A DNA stretch of 64,000 nucleotides from contig NC_087075.1 in the NCBI RefSeq assembly GCF_026151205.1, positions 11,328,303-11,392,302 of the forward strand, read 5' to 3'. The notes below the pieces were generated by a model, which had not been told where the DNA came from, ran no database searches, and saw only the letters and a program-made list of their open reading frames with translations. Both the position numbers and the translations under genes were made by a program. Positions 12,169-23,620 of the stretch are shown here, in pieces. Source of the DNA: Bolinopsis microptera (lineage: Eukaryota; Ctenophora; Tentaculata; Lobata; Bolinopsidae). Position 1 is the first letter of the stretch; every line of letters begins with the position of its first letter.

Positions 12169-12965
12169 TTTTTTTTTTTATAAAACAAAAGTTAAATTTA
12201 TTACCAATTATTCAATCAATACATATCATAAATTCTAATATTGGAAACACAATGCAGAATGGATGTCTTAAACTATAATTTGTTGTCACTAATAATCTAT
12301 TTACTTTCAAAGTTGAAATTTAGTTAAGTATGAAATGCCACCACATCATAGTTAGGGTAAAATATAATTCTTAAAAATTTTAAAATTAAGAAGATTGCTC
12401 TATGACTTAAAATTTAAAATTTAGCAAAAGATGTCTAATTTTTAAATAGTTGGTTACAGTTTATGACAGTACTGGCATGACCAATTTTATTGTGGCTGGT
12501 AAAAGGACCCAGTTGCCTGTAAGGGCTTTACCGAACCCCTGGGGACCACAATGTGATAGGATCAGGCCTGATGTTTCCTTGTAGAGCAATTTATTTATTT
12601 CGGAGCTATGGTTACGTGGTATAGTTGGTGGTCATGTTTAAAGGTCAGTTTATCCTTGTGTGCTAATTATCCATCCAGATGCTTAGTGATGTGAGTAAAT
12701 CATGCCCTTCTACATTATATAACGTTTAACTATAAATTTGTTTTTACCACAGAAACTGTGGTACTAAGGTCAAGAATTAAAAATTTGTACTCTCATTGAT
12801 AGTTAAAGCGTTTTTGTTTTTTTTCCCCAGCACTACTACACAACAAAAACCTGTCGGCCCACCGAGGAAACACAGTCGCAGAACAAAGAACCCAATTGTG
12901 CTCCTCTATTCTGCGATCGTGTGTATTTACTATAAACTAGCTAAATGCAGTTAGTAAAATTTTCT
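12169..12965 (-). mobile_element. antisense poly(A) retrocopy inserted in the LINE
   Basis: The insert begins with a T10 run followed within about 25 bases by TTTATT. Read on the minus strand this is AATAAA followed by a poly(A) tail, the mark of a processed retrocopy or SINE. It splits the codon ATG of the LINE motif GDPAAM-AKYAISIRP, and removing 12169-12965 restores that frame. The insert has no ORF. It shares a 50-bp core with 16719-16767. No clear target-site duplication was seen. Confidence 0.75.
12502..12550. repeat. dispersed SINE-like core, copy 1
   Basis: About 50 bp (AAAGGACCCAGTTGCCTGTA onward, through ACCCCTGGGGACCAC) that recurs at 16719-16767 with a handful of changes. It lies inside the retrocopy 12169-12965, which suggests a SINE family with a conserved central core. 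Confidence 0.55.
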
Positions 12966-14597
12966 GGCTAAATATGCAATATCAATAAGACCATTAATGG
13001 ATGACATCACCAGAAACCAAGACCATGTGTTACCATTAGCAAAACAAGCCTGGTTTGCAGATGATGGAACAGCAGGGGGAAAACTTCTTCAGCTTAAGAA
13101 GCTCTGGGACACCTTACAACAGTTAGGACCAAAGTATGGTTATTTCCCAAATGCTACAAAGACTGTGTTAATAGTCAAGGACCTAGTAAATCTTCCTGCA
13201 GCTAATGCTATCTTCAAAGACTCAGGGGTTCACATAAAGAGGGATGGAGACAGACACCTTGGGGCTGTTATTGGATCAGAAAACTACAGAGACCTTTATG
13301 TGAAAAATAAAGTTTCATCCTGGATTGAAGATGTTAAACAACTGGCTGAGATTGCCAAAGAAGAACCTCAAATAGCATATTCTGCTTACACTAAAGGGTT
13401 GAGTCATAGATGGTCTTTTGTTCAAAGAACAATTGGAGGGATATCAGAGCTGTTTAGACCCCTTGAAGAAGCAATTAGAACAATACTTCTTCCTTCTATA
13501 TTCAATCGCCCAGTAACAGACCTAGAGAGAGACATGGTCGCATTACCTCTTAGACACGGTGGCTTAGGAATTCAAAATCCTGTTCATACAGCAGACAGAG
13601 AATATGAGGCGTCACAGAAAATCACAAAACCTCTGGCTAATCTTATCTATAACCAAGATCATGATCTAGGCAAACTTGACCTCACAGCTATTGCAAACAC
13701 CAAAGCAGCACTGAAAACTGAAAAAGAAAAAGATTTTGCAGCAGAGAGACTCAGAATAGAAAACGCAATAAGTTCTCCAGCAAAGAAAAGATCGTTTTCA
13801 CTGGCTACACAAAAAGGCAGTTCATCCTGGCTGTCAGCCCTCCCTATGCAGTCTTATGGTTACTGCTTGAACAAGAAGGACTTTAGAGATGGTATATGTT
13901 TGCGATATGGCTGGCCTATACAAGATATTGCTAAACACTGTGCGTGTGGAGAAAGAAACTCCGTCGATCATGCCCTTTCTTGTAAAAAAGGAGGGTATGT
14001 TTCCTTTAGACATACAGTGCTTGTAGAAACCGAAGCAGATCTACTACGTGAGGCTAAATGTAGAAACGTTTATACTGAGCCAGCTCTCTTACCAACGTCT
14101 CCAGAACTTCATCCCAAAGGAACTACTACTGACAGCGGAGCAAGGCTAGATATTGTTGCAACTGGATTATATGGCAGGAATGCCAGGACTTTCATGGATG
14201 TAAGAATAACACACCCAAATGCACCATCAAACCTTAATGTTCCCCTGGACAAGTTGTACAAGAGAAATGAGGAAGAAAAAAAACTAAGTATAACTCACGA
14301 GTCATCAACACTGAAAGAGCGTCTTTCATTCCTCTAGTGTTTTCTACAGCAGGGACTACAGCACCAGAATGTGACAGATTTCACAAACGTCTTGCTAGAT
14401 TGATATCAAAGAAGAGAAAGGAGAGCTACACAGATGTTATCAACTACATCAGGACCAAGATATGCTTTGCTATGCTTAAAAGCATAGTGGTATCAGTTCA
14501 TGGTGTGAGGAGTCAAGAAGAAAAGAAAGTAACAAAAACGGTTGCTGACACAGCATTTGGACTTATACCTAATATGACCTCTTATGAGTGCCGTTAA
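12966..14597 (+). CDS. REL-type LINE polyprotein, C-terminal part (RT thumb + restriction-like endonuclease), one frameshift
   Basis: Resumes with AKYAISIRPLMDD, then the catalytic box QAWFADDGTAGG (motif C), GPKYGYFPNATKTV and RHLGAVIGS. The C-terminal third has a zinc-knuckle-like C-x-C-x7-H-x4-C (CACGERNSVDHALSC). A REL-nuclease-like ARLDIV...TFMDVRITHP pair of acidic residues follows, then a Lys-rich YKRNEEEKK segment. Such nucleases nick the target to prime reverse transcription. The frame breaks in an A8 run (14276-14283). One extra A would continue the protein into FIPLVFSTAGTTAPEC and on to the stop at 14597. A homopolymer indel of this kind may be a sequencing artefact or a real lesion; either way the element is dead because of the nested retrocopy. 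Confidence 0.88.
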
Positions 14598-14640
14598 ATT
14601 ATTAACAGGAAAATTGTCTTAATTTTGGTTGATCGAATGT

Positions 14641-15378
14641 TTTATATCAGATGTTGATTTCTTAAAGATAGGTGTATATTTTTGCTATTATTTCTATGAA
14701 AGGAGAGGTACAGATAAAGTACCAAACCTTATTGTGTATATTTGGTTGCAACTCCGGTAAATGATGAAACATGTCTCCTATGAGAGTGATACCGTGAGTT
14801 GCTTCCTTTTTTTTTTTTTTTTTTTTAATCTTTACAGTGCAAAAAAAATTAAAGCAGACAAAAATATATTTCATATATATATGACTAGCACGAACTTTAG
14901 ATCAGATATTTTAGGGGACTTGGAGTAGCAAGAGATTGACTAAAAGGTATATAACTTTTACAAAGATACGTTGAGAAGAATCCAGGGTGATACAGGATCG
15001 GAGAGTGCAGACCAAAAGTTTACGCACCCACCTTTGCCTCCTGAGTTCTTGGTTGGGTAGAAATTTATGCAAACTTGGTCGTTTATACTCCAAGTCCCTT
15101 TCTTAAAAGAAGTAGTATTAACTATGTCTAGAGTTAGCTTCGTTCAATAATAACAATATCAATATAATCAATATCAATACCAGATAAACCTACCGAATAA
15201 ATGATTAAATATCAATTAATTCATTCCGATAAAAAATTTTATAAATTTAGATATTTAACTTATCTAAAAACATTACAACAAATGTTTAAAAAGCGCCCAA
15301 AATCGATTTGAAAGATTTTCTGTCTATAGTACAATCATGATAGTAATAGTAAGTGTGTGCCGCTGCAATTGGACTTGC
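14641..15378. other. intergenic with poly(T) tract
   Basis: No gene seen. A T-run of about 20 at 14807-14826 followed by AATCTTTACAG may mark the poly(A) end of another minus-strand retrocopy. Confidence 0.4.
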
Positions 15379-15645
15379 TTACTGCAATTTAAAATTGTTT
15401 GGAGTCCAAGTATCTTTTATGTCAGCTGCCTGTGCTTGTATTAATAGTGCTTTGGTTCTCAGTTTTATCAAGCTAATGGACGTTTCTAAGCAATTGCTTG
15501 AAGTTAAAATTTTTTTATGAACAGCGTTCCAAAGCTTGGCTGCATTAAACAAAAAGGTATTTGATTTATTTAGGAGAATAACCATTAGACTCGTTGCACG
15601 GTTTGAAATGTTGATAGCCTCATAAAGAGAGTATGGGCAGTGGTA
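15379..15645 (-). mobile_element. possible LINE C-terminal fragment
   Basis: A short frame with the sense ...TFLFNAAKLWNAVHKKI...LIKLRTKALL, which resembles the end of CR1/Jockey-type LINE polyproteins (an F-x-x-A-x-K-L-W-N box followed by a short helical tail). No RT core is attached. It sits beside another LINE endonuclease fragment on the same strand but the two do not form one continuous frame. Confidence 0.4.
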
Positions 15646-15654
15646 CTTGATAAA

Positions 15655-15860
15655 AGTCATCCTTTACCCCGACTGCTGCATCCTCAGTTGGAGCATAAGC
15701 TATCACAATCGAAATGTTGATATGTCGACTGTGCAGCCTCGCTGCAAGAATACGTTCTGATATCGGACTGTATGAAATCAATGAATTTTTAGTCTTCTTC
15801 GAGAGGACTAAACCTACCCCTTGTCGTCTGTATCCATCACTTCTTCCTGAGAAAAAATAA
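15655..15860 (-). mobile_element. LINE endonuclease fragment (APE-type)
   Basis: About 65 residues typical of the middle of the LINE EEP endonuclease: GRSDGYRRQGVGLVLSKK, SYSPISERILAARL and IVIAYAPTEDA. It probably belongs to a family similar to the LINE at 5656-10364, but it covers a part missing from that copy. A C-run and other low-complexity sequence adjoin it at 15898-15912. It is a fragment only. Confidence 0.75.
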
Positions 15861-16718
15861 AAATAAAAAACAAAAAAAGTCGGGTACTTTTTTCTCGCCC
15901 CCCCCCCCCCTACAGCTTTTTGCGCCCCCCTGAAGCAAAAAAGGTACCCCAAATATTTTTTTCGCGTCCACCGAACGCTAAATTGGACAGGAAAATACAC
16001 AAAAAAGGCGTTTTTTTCAGTGAAAGGGCCTAAAATTCAGGAAAATTACGCCCCCTTATACGGCGCCCCCCGCACAGCGGGGTCTGTGGGGCCCTAAGTT
16101 ACGCCACTGATTCAACTAATTGGAAAAACATTGAAAGTAATATTTGCCAGTCACTTGACGGAGTTCACCTCACAAAAATAAATCTCTACTTCAAGTGAAA
16201 CAAATTTTGTGAAACAAATTTAAAATTTTATCCTTTATTTTACAATCATAATATAATATTTATAAGCCTCCGTTTTGAAAGTTTTAAATTTTAATATATT
16301 CACATTTCTATTTAAAATTCAATTTAATGTATAAGTCAATAACTGGCCGCGCATTCTTGAAAACAGGATTAACTTGCTTATGATTATACGACAAATAAAA
16401 ATAAATTTAAAACTATCCGTGGTTTTTTAAATAAATTACAATCTTACCTAAATCAAAAGCCAGCTTTGTAAAATTTACTATTTGCTATTGAATCATAATA
16501 TATCGTCAATTTTAAATATTTACAATGCAACATTTCATTAATCTACAAACAAGCGTACTCCAGCTCCTGCACGAATCCGTTCTTATGCGGCGCGGCTCAA
16601 GCCGCGCACGCACGGATTATTTTTTTACTTTTTGCTTTCTAATAAATATCGTGTAAATGTGTACGTCTAAATGTTCATGTTTAGTGTAAACCGAATCCAA
16701 TTGAGATTAGTGACAAGG

Positions 16719-16767
16719 ATAAAGACCCAAGTGCCTGTACGGCTTTTTCGGACCCCTGTGGACCACT
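16719..16767. repeat. dispersed SINE-like core, copy 2
   Basis: Matches 12502-12550: AAAGACCCAAGTGCCTGTAC, a GGCTTT block and ACCCCTGTGGACCAC in the same order and orientation. Confidence 0.55.
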
Positions 16768-16864
16768 ACTCTTGAAATCGCTCTACAACTATTGAACATG
16801 TATAACTGTTATATAATATATATAATATAAATAAAAGACTATCACACTTAAAAACTTTACCTTG

Positions 16865-17380
16865 TAGCCCATAGCCTAGCGCGTTGTACTACTGAGCTGT
16901 GCCGCGCATCAAATAATGTTTATTTTCGGTAGATCGGCAAAATGCACTACTGGGTTCACATAGCCATGTGTATACGCGTACTGCGTGACGCGCTTGTTTC
17001 TGCAAGCGAGAGGACTCTGGCTAGAGCAAACTACTGGGCTTCGTTAATTGACGATGTCAATTCATCGCAGCTTGGCGCGGCACAGTTATGCATTTCGCTG
17101 ATCTAGCGATCGAGTTACTTGTATCACGTGGTGACCCCCACGGTCGTGGTGACCCCCACGGTCGCTTCACTATAGTGTAGAGTTTCGACGATACAGGGGG
17201 AGCTGCGCACTTCGTGCGCGGCGGGTCATACAACGTATGACAAAGAGTTACTGGGCCGCGCTCAACCCGTCATTCCTTCGAATCTCTGTTTATGAACATA
17301 ATAGTCTGAGGTCCCCAGGTAAGCGATAGAGAAGCCTCATTGAGTGCGCGGCGCGACACAGTAACGCATCGCGCTACAAT
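16865..17380. repeat. cluster of tRNA-head-like GCGCGGC repeats
   Basis: Several 40-nt segments begin GCGCGGC(A/G)CAG and continue like the D-arm of a tRNA. On the minus strand near 16870-16910 one reads CAGCTCAGTAGTACAACGCG, close to a pol III A box. Relatives lie on the plus strand near 17075 and 17350. No full cloverleaf is seen, so these are more likely SINE heads or decayed tRNA pseudogenes. Confidence 0.3.
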
Positions 17381-17395
17381 GGGCTTCTCTTTGCT

Positions 17396-17606
17396 CACAG
17401 GAGGAGCAAAGTGCAAAGAAACTGCACCACAAACTTCTACAAACTACTACTAACTGCTACAAACTGGCAGTAACTGCCACAAACTAATAATTTTTTGCCG
17501 TTTGCAGCAGTTTGTAGCAGTTTGTGCCAGTTAGTGCCAGTTTGTAGCAGTTAGTAGCAGTTTGTAGCAGTTTGTGGCAGTTTCTTTGCACTTTGCTCCT
17601 CCTGTG
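17396..17606. repeat. 210-bp palindrome built of ACAAACTGCT repeats
   Basis: Outer arms of about 30 bp (CACAGGAGGAGCAAAGTGCA on the left, its reverse complement ending at 17606). The inner arms are short direct repeats of CTACAAACT/AGTTTGTAG type in opposite orientation. The strand switch lies near 17490. It can fold into a long hairpin. Confidence 0.8.
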
Positions 17607-18076
17607 TGCTGCGCGAAGGATTGACATCGTGATATATGTATGTTTCGTTGTGTGCACATTGCACATTACAGGCTCCTGGATCCTAACGGTGTTAGACTGA
17701 CGAATGTAATTGTTGCTGAGGTTGTGTCGATACGATATAGGTAGAGTGAGTGCAACAAAACAATTAGCCTATTTTATTGTAACTCGTTCGCACCAACGTT
17801 ATATTGTGTAATCACCAAAACTTACTTAATTTTTTGTATATTTTTTAAATCCATGATCACCAAAATAAAAGTCATATGGTGTTTCTTTATCGAGCAATTT
17901 TACCTTTATTTTTTCCCACTGGAAAATCTTTAAGGCCCAAGGCCCCCACTCTATGCTATTGTATGTAGGCAGATCCGGTGGCGATAAGATAAACATACAA
18001 GATATCATCCAAAACATGATTCGCAATCAGTGCTTGCTAATTTTCGTACCTAGAGGGAGTTTTAGATTAGATTAGA
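17607..18076. other. intergenic, no gene seen
   Basis: Mixed AT-rich DNA between two palindromic elements; no supported feature. Confidence 0.5.
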
Positions 18077-18080
18077 TTAA

Positions 18081-19439
18081 GGGGGGGGGGCCAATGGATA
18101 TTTTTTTGTGAAACTTGATTTCGAGATAGCAGTTGACCAACAAACTAGGACCAGTGACCGAACTTTTGAGGGGGTCCCGGACCCTAACCGCCAAACGGTG
18201 CCTGCGGGGCAGCCACGCCCATATTTGGTCCAAATTAGGCCCAATTTAGCCAAATACTCTGAACATGCCCAAAACCCAAATTTTAGGTGCTCTACTTGTA
18301 GCTAGTGGTTTCCTGAACTCGTATATGAAATTTCATCAAGATTGGACAAAAAATGACTGAGTTATGAGCCAAAAACCATATGCCCATATTTGGGCATACG
18401 CACCAAATTTGGTAGATTTCGTCCCATAAATTGGTCAAATATCAATATTTTTCACTGAAACTTACTTAATATGAAAGGTAAGCCTAAACTACATATTCTC
18501 TGTAAGTTATAGCTTTATATCTGTTTAAATGTGGATACTAAGGCAAAAAGACCACAAAAAATGAACTAAATTGCCCATATCTTGGTTCGCGATATTCGCG
18601 GAATTGATCTCATTAAAATTGTAACAACTCAATCAGTTTTCAAAATTTTTCCATGAAATTTTCGGAATCGACTCGAAATCGCATTTCCACCTTAGTTTGA
18701 GAACAGATTTTTGATTTAGGCCTCAAAAAAAATTTGGCGGCCAAATTCCAAAATTTTCCCGGAGAAATTCAGAATTTGGCCGCCAAATTTTTTTTGAGGC
18801 CTTAATCAAAAATCTGTTCTCAAACTAAGGTGGAAATGCGATTTCGAGTCGATTCCGAAAATTTCATGGAAAAATTTTGAAAACTGATTGAGTTGTTACA
18901 ATTTTAATGAGATCAATTCCGCGAATATCGCGAACCAAGATATGGGCAATTTAGTTCATTTTTTGTGGTCTTTTCGCCTTAGTATCCACATTTAAACAGA
19001 TATAAAGCTATAACTTACAGAGAATATGTAGTTTAGGCTTACCTTTCATATAAAGTAAGTTTCAGTGAAAAATATTGATATTTGACCAATTTATGGGACG
19101 AAATCTACCAAATTTGGTGCGTATGCCCAAATATGGGCATATGGTTTTTGGCTCATAACTCAGTCATTTTTTGTCCAATCTTGATGAAATTTCATATACG
19201 ACTTCAAGAAACCACTAGCTACAAGTAGAGCACCTAAAATTTGGGTTTTGGGCATGTTCAGAGTATTTGGCTGAATTGGGCCTAATTTGGACCAAATATG
19301 GGCGTGGCTGCCCCGCGGGCACCGTTTGGCGGTTGGGGTCCGGGACCCCCTCAAAAGTTCGGTCACTGGTCTTAGTTTGTTGGTCAACTGCTATCTCGAA
19401 ATCAAGTTTCACAAAAAAATATCCATTGGCCCCCCCCCC
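18081..19439. mobile_element. 1.36 kb near-perfect palindromic element flanked by TTAA
   Basis: Left arm from 18081 (G10 then CCAATGGATATTTTTTTGTG) and right arm ending at 19439 are reverse complements over about 660 bp each. Only scattered mismatches appear, and the centre lies near 18760. TTAA lies directly outside both ends (18077-18080, 19440-19443), indicating piggyBac-type insertion of a foldback MITE. Short mirrored ORFs inside the two arms are a consequence of the palindrome and not genes. The high arm identity suggests a young insertion or ongoing arm conversion. Confidence 0.92.
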
Positions 19440-19443
19440 TTAA

Positions 19444-20829
19444 GAATAATGACATAAACATTATCACTAGTTTTAAACATTCTTTCTGATTTCTTCATTA
19501 TTAGAACTGTGAACATTTCACAGCATTCGTCATTTAATTAAAAAATTTTAAAAACAAACAAATTCTAACATAATTGTCATAACTTATTTACAACGTTTTC
19601 GATCGGGAATCGTCTTTAAAATATTTTGGGGAATATTTTGACTTGATATAACGACGTCGTCGTAATGCCACAAGTGACTGATCAATCACCTTATTTGATA
19701 GTGTTTTTAAAATAAAGTATTTATATTTTTAACTTGGGGTGTAAATATTTTTAGGGATTTTATTTTTTTATTTCAGATCTATCATACTATTTGCTACTAA
19801 AATGCTCATTGTAGCCTATAATATTTAGATTTTCATCATATTTACATGTAGTAGAAATTAAATTAATAAGCAAAAAAGTTAAAAACTGTTAATTTAAAAA
19901 TTCAAGAGATAGCTTTTGCCTTTCTCTTGGCAACACACGGATTTTTATGTAAATATTAAACTTGTTGCTTCTTCTTCTCGATATAATTTACACCCTCGAT
20001 CTTCGTTAAAACTGTATTTGACACTTCCCAAAAGTTGCCTGTGTGTACTAAATTATTAGTCTTTTTAAATTATTCTAGATTAATTTTAAAATCAATAACT
20101 GACACTGAATTTCTAACAAAAGATGGCAATTTATTTCAAAAGCTGATAACACTCTCTGATGCTAAATTATTTGACAAGGTTTTAATATTTCTATCAATAT
20201 TGGTAGATTTAGTGCTAACAATTTTATCTCCTGATCTACTTAAATTGAAAATATCTTGTGATTAAAAATTGTGATACTTTACAGACCAAATAGTTGATAT
20301 GTAAATAAGCCAGTACTAAGACTGTCACTAAGGTCTTCTTCGTGGTATGGTCGGCATTATGACACTGACTATTTTTAACATGAACTTAATGTGACCCCTT
20401 ACAACCTAATTAACCACAATAGAGAAACAAAGTTAAAATAAATTAGGAGCTAAACAAGAAATCTATGCAGTTTTACATATTCTTTATTGACACCATTCAT
20501 TCTTAATAATTTGTAAAGCACTATTATGCCTTGTGGCAGATAGTAATTATTTGTTGACAGTTGGTCTCATCAGAGATTTGTTGGTTCTGAGGGAAAGTCA
20601 CAACATTTCAATCATCTGAATGACCTTCAAAATGCAACAAAGCACTGATTTTTAGAATTTCTGATTACTGGATCCTACAAGTATTCTATATGAAAAAGCT
20701 AACCACTTATTTATTGAGAATTATATTTTCATCCACACTACAACGCTGTGAATTGGGACTTAATTGTAGTAATTTAAATGAACTAGAATCTAGAGATTAC
20801 TTTTGTGTGATTATTTCACATTTAGGGAA
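19444..20829. other. intergenic / upstream region, no gene seen
   Basis: AT-rich. It should include the promoter of the exon at 20830, but I see no convincing core promoter element. Confidence 0.45.
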
Positions 20830-20877
20830 ATGGCGGATATTGAAAAGTCTATGGATAATCTCCAAGTTCAGGATGAT
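20830..20877 (+). CDS. candidate first coding exon of a multi-promoter gene
   Basis: ATG at 20830 encodes MADIEKSMDNLQVQDD, ending exactly at a consensus donor GTAAGT (20878) in phase 0. The next exon candidate at 21053 begins in the matching phase. Product not recognised: the peptide is acidic and polar, without signal peptide or domain. The assignment rests on the splice consensus, phase agreement with two further exons, and the coding-like composition compared with surrounding AT-rich DNA. Confidence 0.5.
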
Positions 20878-21052
20878 GTAAGTAATAATTTAATGTTTTT
20901 TTTTCCAAGAAAATATCGTTCTCTTAGGTTTTCTTTAAGATTTCTATATAGTTCATGATACATTAGTTACATTGTAGTGATTCTGAATTAAATTATTTTA
21001 AATTCATGCCTGAAGTAGTACCCAATTAGCATGTTTACAATATTTACCTCAG

Positions 21053-21117
21053 GAACATAGTATGACTTCTAGTACAATAACAGGGGGAACTTTAGTTCAA
21101 GACGGCTCTAGCAACAG
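21053..21117 (+). CDS. candidate exon 2 (phase 0 to 2)
   Basis: Acceptor ATTTACCTCAG at 21042-21052 and donor GTACAC at 21118. It encodes EHSMTSSTITGGTLVQDGSSN plus two bases, Ser/Thr-rich and probably disordered. The exit phase (two bases) matches the start of the exon at 30924. The donor is weaker than those of the neighbours. Confidence 0.5.
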
Positions 21118-23094
21118 GTACACGTTTCAGTTATAATAAATTACATGTACAGTGTACACATTTCAATCATAATAAATTACAGGTGTGTACACATTTACTA
21201 CTTTTTCCTAGTTTACTTTTTATTTTACCGATTTTAGAGCCGGCCTCTTCTACAAATATAGTGTGTTCTGATATATTACCATGCGTTAAATAACTGACCC
21301 AGATTTAAATTGACCGCTCATTCTGGACCTCATTCTACCTAAATAATATACCAAATATACTGTACATAGGAACAGATACAATACAGTAACACATAAAGTA
21401 CCTTGATGATAATATGTAGCATATAAAGTTGTACATGTTTTGATGAATGAGTAGCGAGTCCGAGCTGCTGACAGAGATATACTACACGTTAGTCTCTCTG
21501 CTCCTTCATAAAACTCATTAGTTTACCTGTTATCACGTATCTTCCCAATCAGCACTTCTCATATAAATGGTGATGACGTGATGATGTTATCTTATATTTG
21601 ATAATATCATCCCTATAAAAGTGTCTTATTTTTCGTTGCTTAATATTCATGTTTAAGTGCATAATGTGATTGATTCATGTCCACTTATTGGCAATGGAAA
21701 ATTATTGAAGAGAATCACTTATCTCCAGGATTACACAAGCCAATTCATATCCAGATTCCGACCCATGAAACCCGAGATGATAAATAATTCAAAGCCAGAA
21801 CCCAAACAATTCAATTCCAGACCTAGGACAACTATATAATCCTAAAATCCTAAAAATGACTACATTTCTTGCCCAGAAGTTTGCAGCGAATAGTAAAGCT
21901 ACTTGATTATTTACATCCCATTTCTTGCAGGGGTAAGATGAGTCTTATTCCGGGTATTCACGAGCTGTTCCAATGCTAAGAGCAATGAAGTTCTATATCT
22001 ATCCTACTTAGAGAACAAATTGGAACAGGATTTTTAACTTCACTCACTTTGCACACCGCATATTTCTAACTTATACACATAGTTTTATCACTACAGTGAA
22101 AAACAAAACCAAATACTAAACTAATTTAGAAACTTGTTTCATCAAAATTAAAATCCATTGCAATTTATTTTTCTCAAACGATGATATAAGTAATGGAATC
22201 TGTTAATAATGCCTGAGAAAATAGCAAGGCTGGCGAACCTCCTCATTCTTCTAGATTCAGTTTTGTGTTTTGTAGTGATTCCTGGCTATACAGTGCTGTT
22301 ACAGGCCTTTTCATGTAACTCTGTCAAAACATCACTTCTATGCAATATACAGTATACACTCTACTACTCTAGTAATAAGTACAATTTTAAGATCAGGTGT
22401 ATCGAATACACCTGATTTCTCTGATTTCTCTGTACTTCAGTATAAAAAGAAACTGTGTTACTATTTTCTGCACACTACAAGTCTATGAAGTGCGTACGTG
22501 TTTTGTTGGAATATCATCGTTAACGTTTACACTTGGCGTGACAAGCAGAACTTGGATGATAATTTATAAAAACATAAACATATTATGCTTGTCTTCCAGT
22601 TAGAAATAGTGCGTTTGCAGTGATTTAGACTGCGACATCTTCAAATGTTATAAAAGTCTTTCTATCAACAGTAAGCAAGATAAAGCTTATGATCTTTCTA
22701 TTTCATTAGTTTTAAAAATGTCATTTTTCAGTAATACTTTACTTCTATTTTGCGCTATTGCAAATTTTGCTCACTGAAAAATCGAGAAAGAAATTAAAGC
22801 AGAAAAGCGAGTAGTTTTACGTGTCCAAATTATCTATAATCATAAAACTAAAGATTTTATAAAGGAGCATTGGATGTAATGTTAATTAACAGTGGCCAGG
22901 CAACTGAAGCCTTAGTAAACAGGAATCAGTAGTACAAATCCCAGTGTCAGCTCTCGGTGAGCTTGATGAAAGAATAAAAAAATTAACAGCATCCTGTCTC
23001 ATTAGAATAGTTGTAATAATGTCAAGAGGGATGAGTCGTTGTAATGTTTAGCACGTGACCAAGTGAGTGGTATCTCTACACCAGGGATGTTAAA
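21118..23094. other. putative intron, no gene seen
   Basis: AT-rich. It contains a small perfect hairpin (22392-22416: 11-bp arms, 3-nt loop). Confidence 0.45.
22392..22416. repeat. short perfect hairpin
   Basis: ATCAGGTGTAT, loop CGA, then ATACACCTGAT. Function unknown; could be a chance or MITE-remnant dyad. Confidence 0.5.
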
Positions 23095-23620
23095 CATACC
23101 ACATAGTTCATGCCACATTACATACCACACAGTTCATGCCACATTACATACCACACAGTTCATGCCACATTACATACCACATTACATACCACATAGTTCA
23201 TACCACATTACATACCACATAGTTCATGCCACATTACATACCACACAGTTCATACCACATTACATACCACATAGTTCATACCACATTACATACCACATAG
23301 TTCATACCACATTACATACCACATAGTTCATACCACATTACATACCACATAGTTCATGCCACATTACATACCACACAGTTCATGCCACATTACATACCAC
23401 ATTACATACCACATAGTTCATACCACATTACATACCACATAGTTCATGCCACATTACATACCACACAGTTCATACCACATTACATACCACATAGTTCATG
23501 CCACATTACATACCACATTACATACCACATAGTTCATACCACATAGTTCATGCCACATAGTTCATGCCACATTACATACCACACAGTTCATGCCACATTA
23601 CATACCACACAGTTCATGCC
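23095..23620. repeat. 26-bp minisatellite
   Basis: Tandem copies of ACATAGTTCATACCACATTA-type units (about 26 bp) with T/C and A/G variants and some partial units. Roughly 20 copies, with a higher-order repeat of several units. Confidence 0.95.

Larger units (their letters stand above)
10399..14640 (+). mobile_element. REL-type LINE with N-terminal PHD finger, nested insertion inside
   Basis: A single long reading frame (PHD finger, RT, C-terminal restriction-like endonuclease) split by a 797-bp insertion at 12169-12965 and by one frameshift in an A8 run. No APE endonuclease is present. The C-terminal zinc knuckle plus PD-(D/E)xK-like signature places it among REL-type LINEs (the R2-like side of the tree). 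Ends are not defined precisely: the 5' limit follows the first LINE, and the coding region ends at 14597. Confidence 0.85.
15913..17395. other. intergenic, repeat debris
   Basis: No gene seen. It contains the second SINE-like core (16719-16767) and a series of GC-rich GCGCGGC-type islands (16590-17370), some tRNA-like. Confidence 0.45.

Noticed and set aside
17240-17275. Possible functional tRNA (TTCGAATC B-box-like)
   Set aside because: No cloverleaf could be drawn; only head and box fragments.
18108-19412. Mirrored 65-75 codon ORFs with the same peptide
   Set aside because: The same sequence in the two arms of a palindromic transposon; no gene evidence.
23095-23620. Possible CRISPR-like array
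   Set aside because: Units are contiguous with no unique spacers, and the DNA is eukaryotic; it is a minisatellite.
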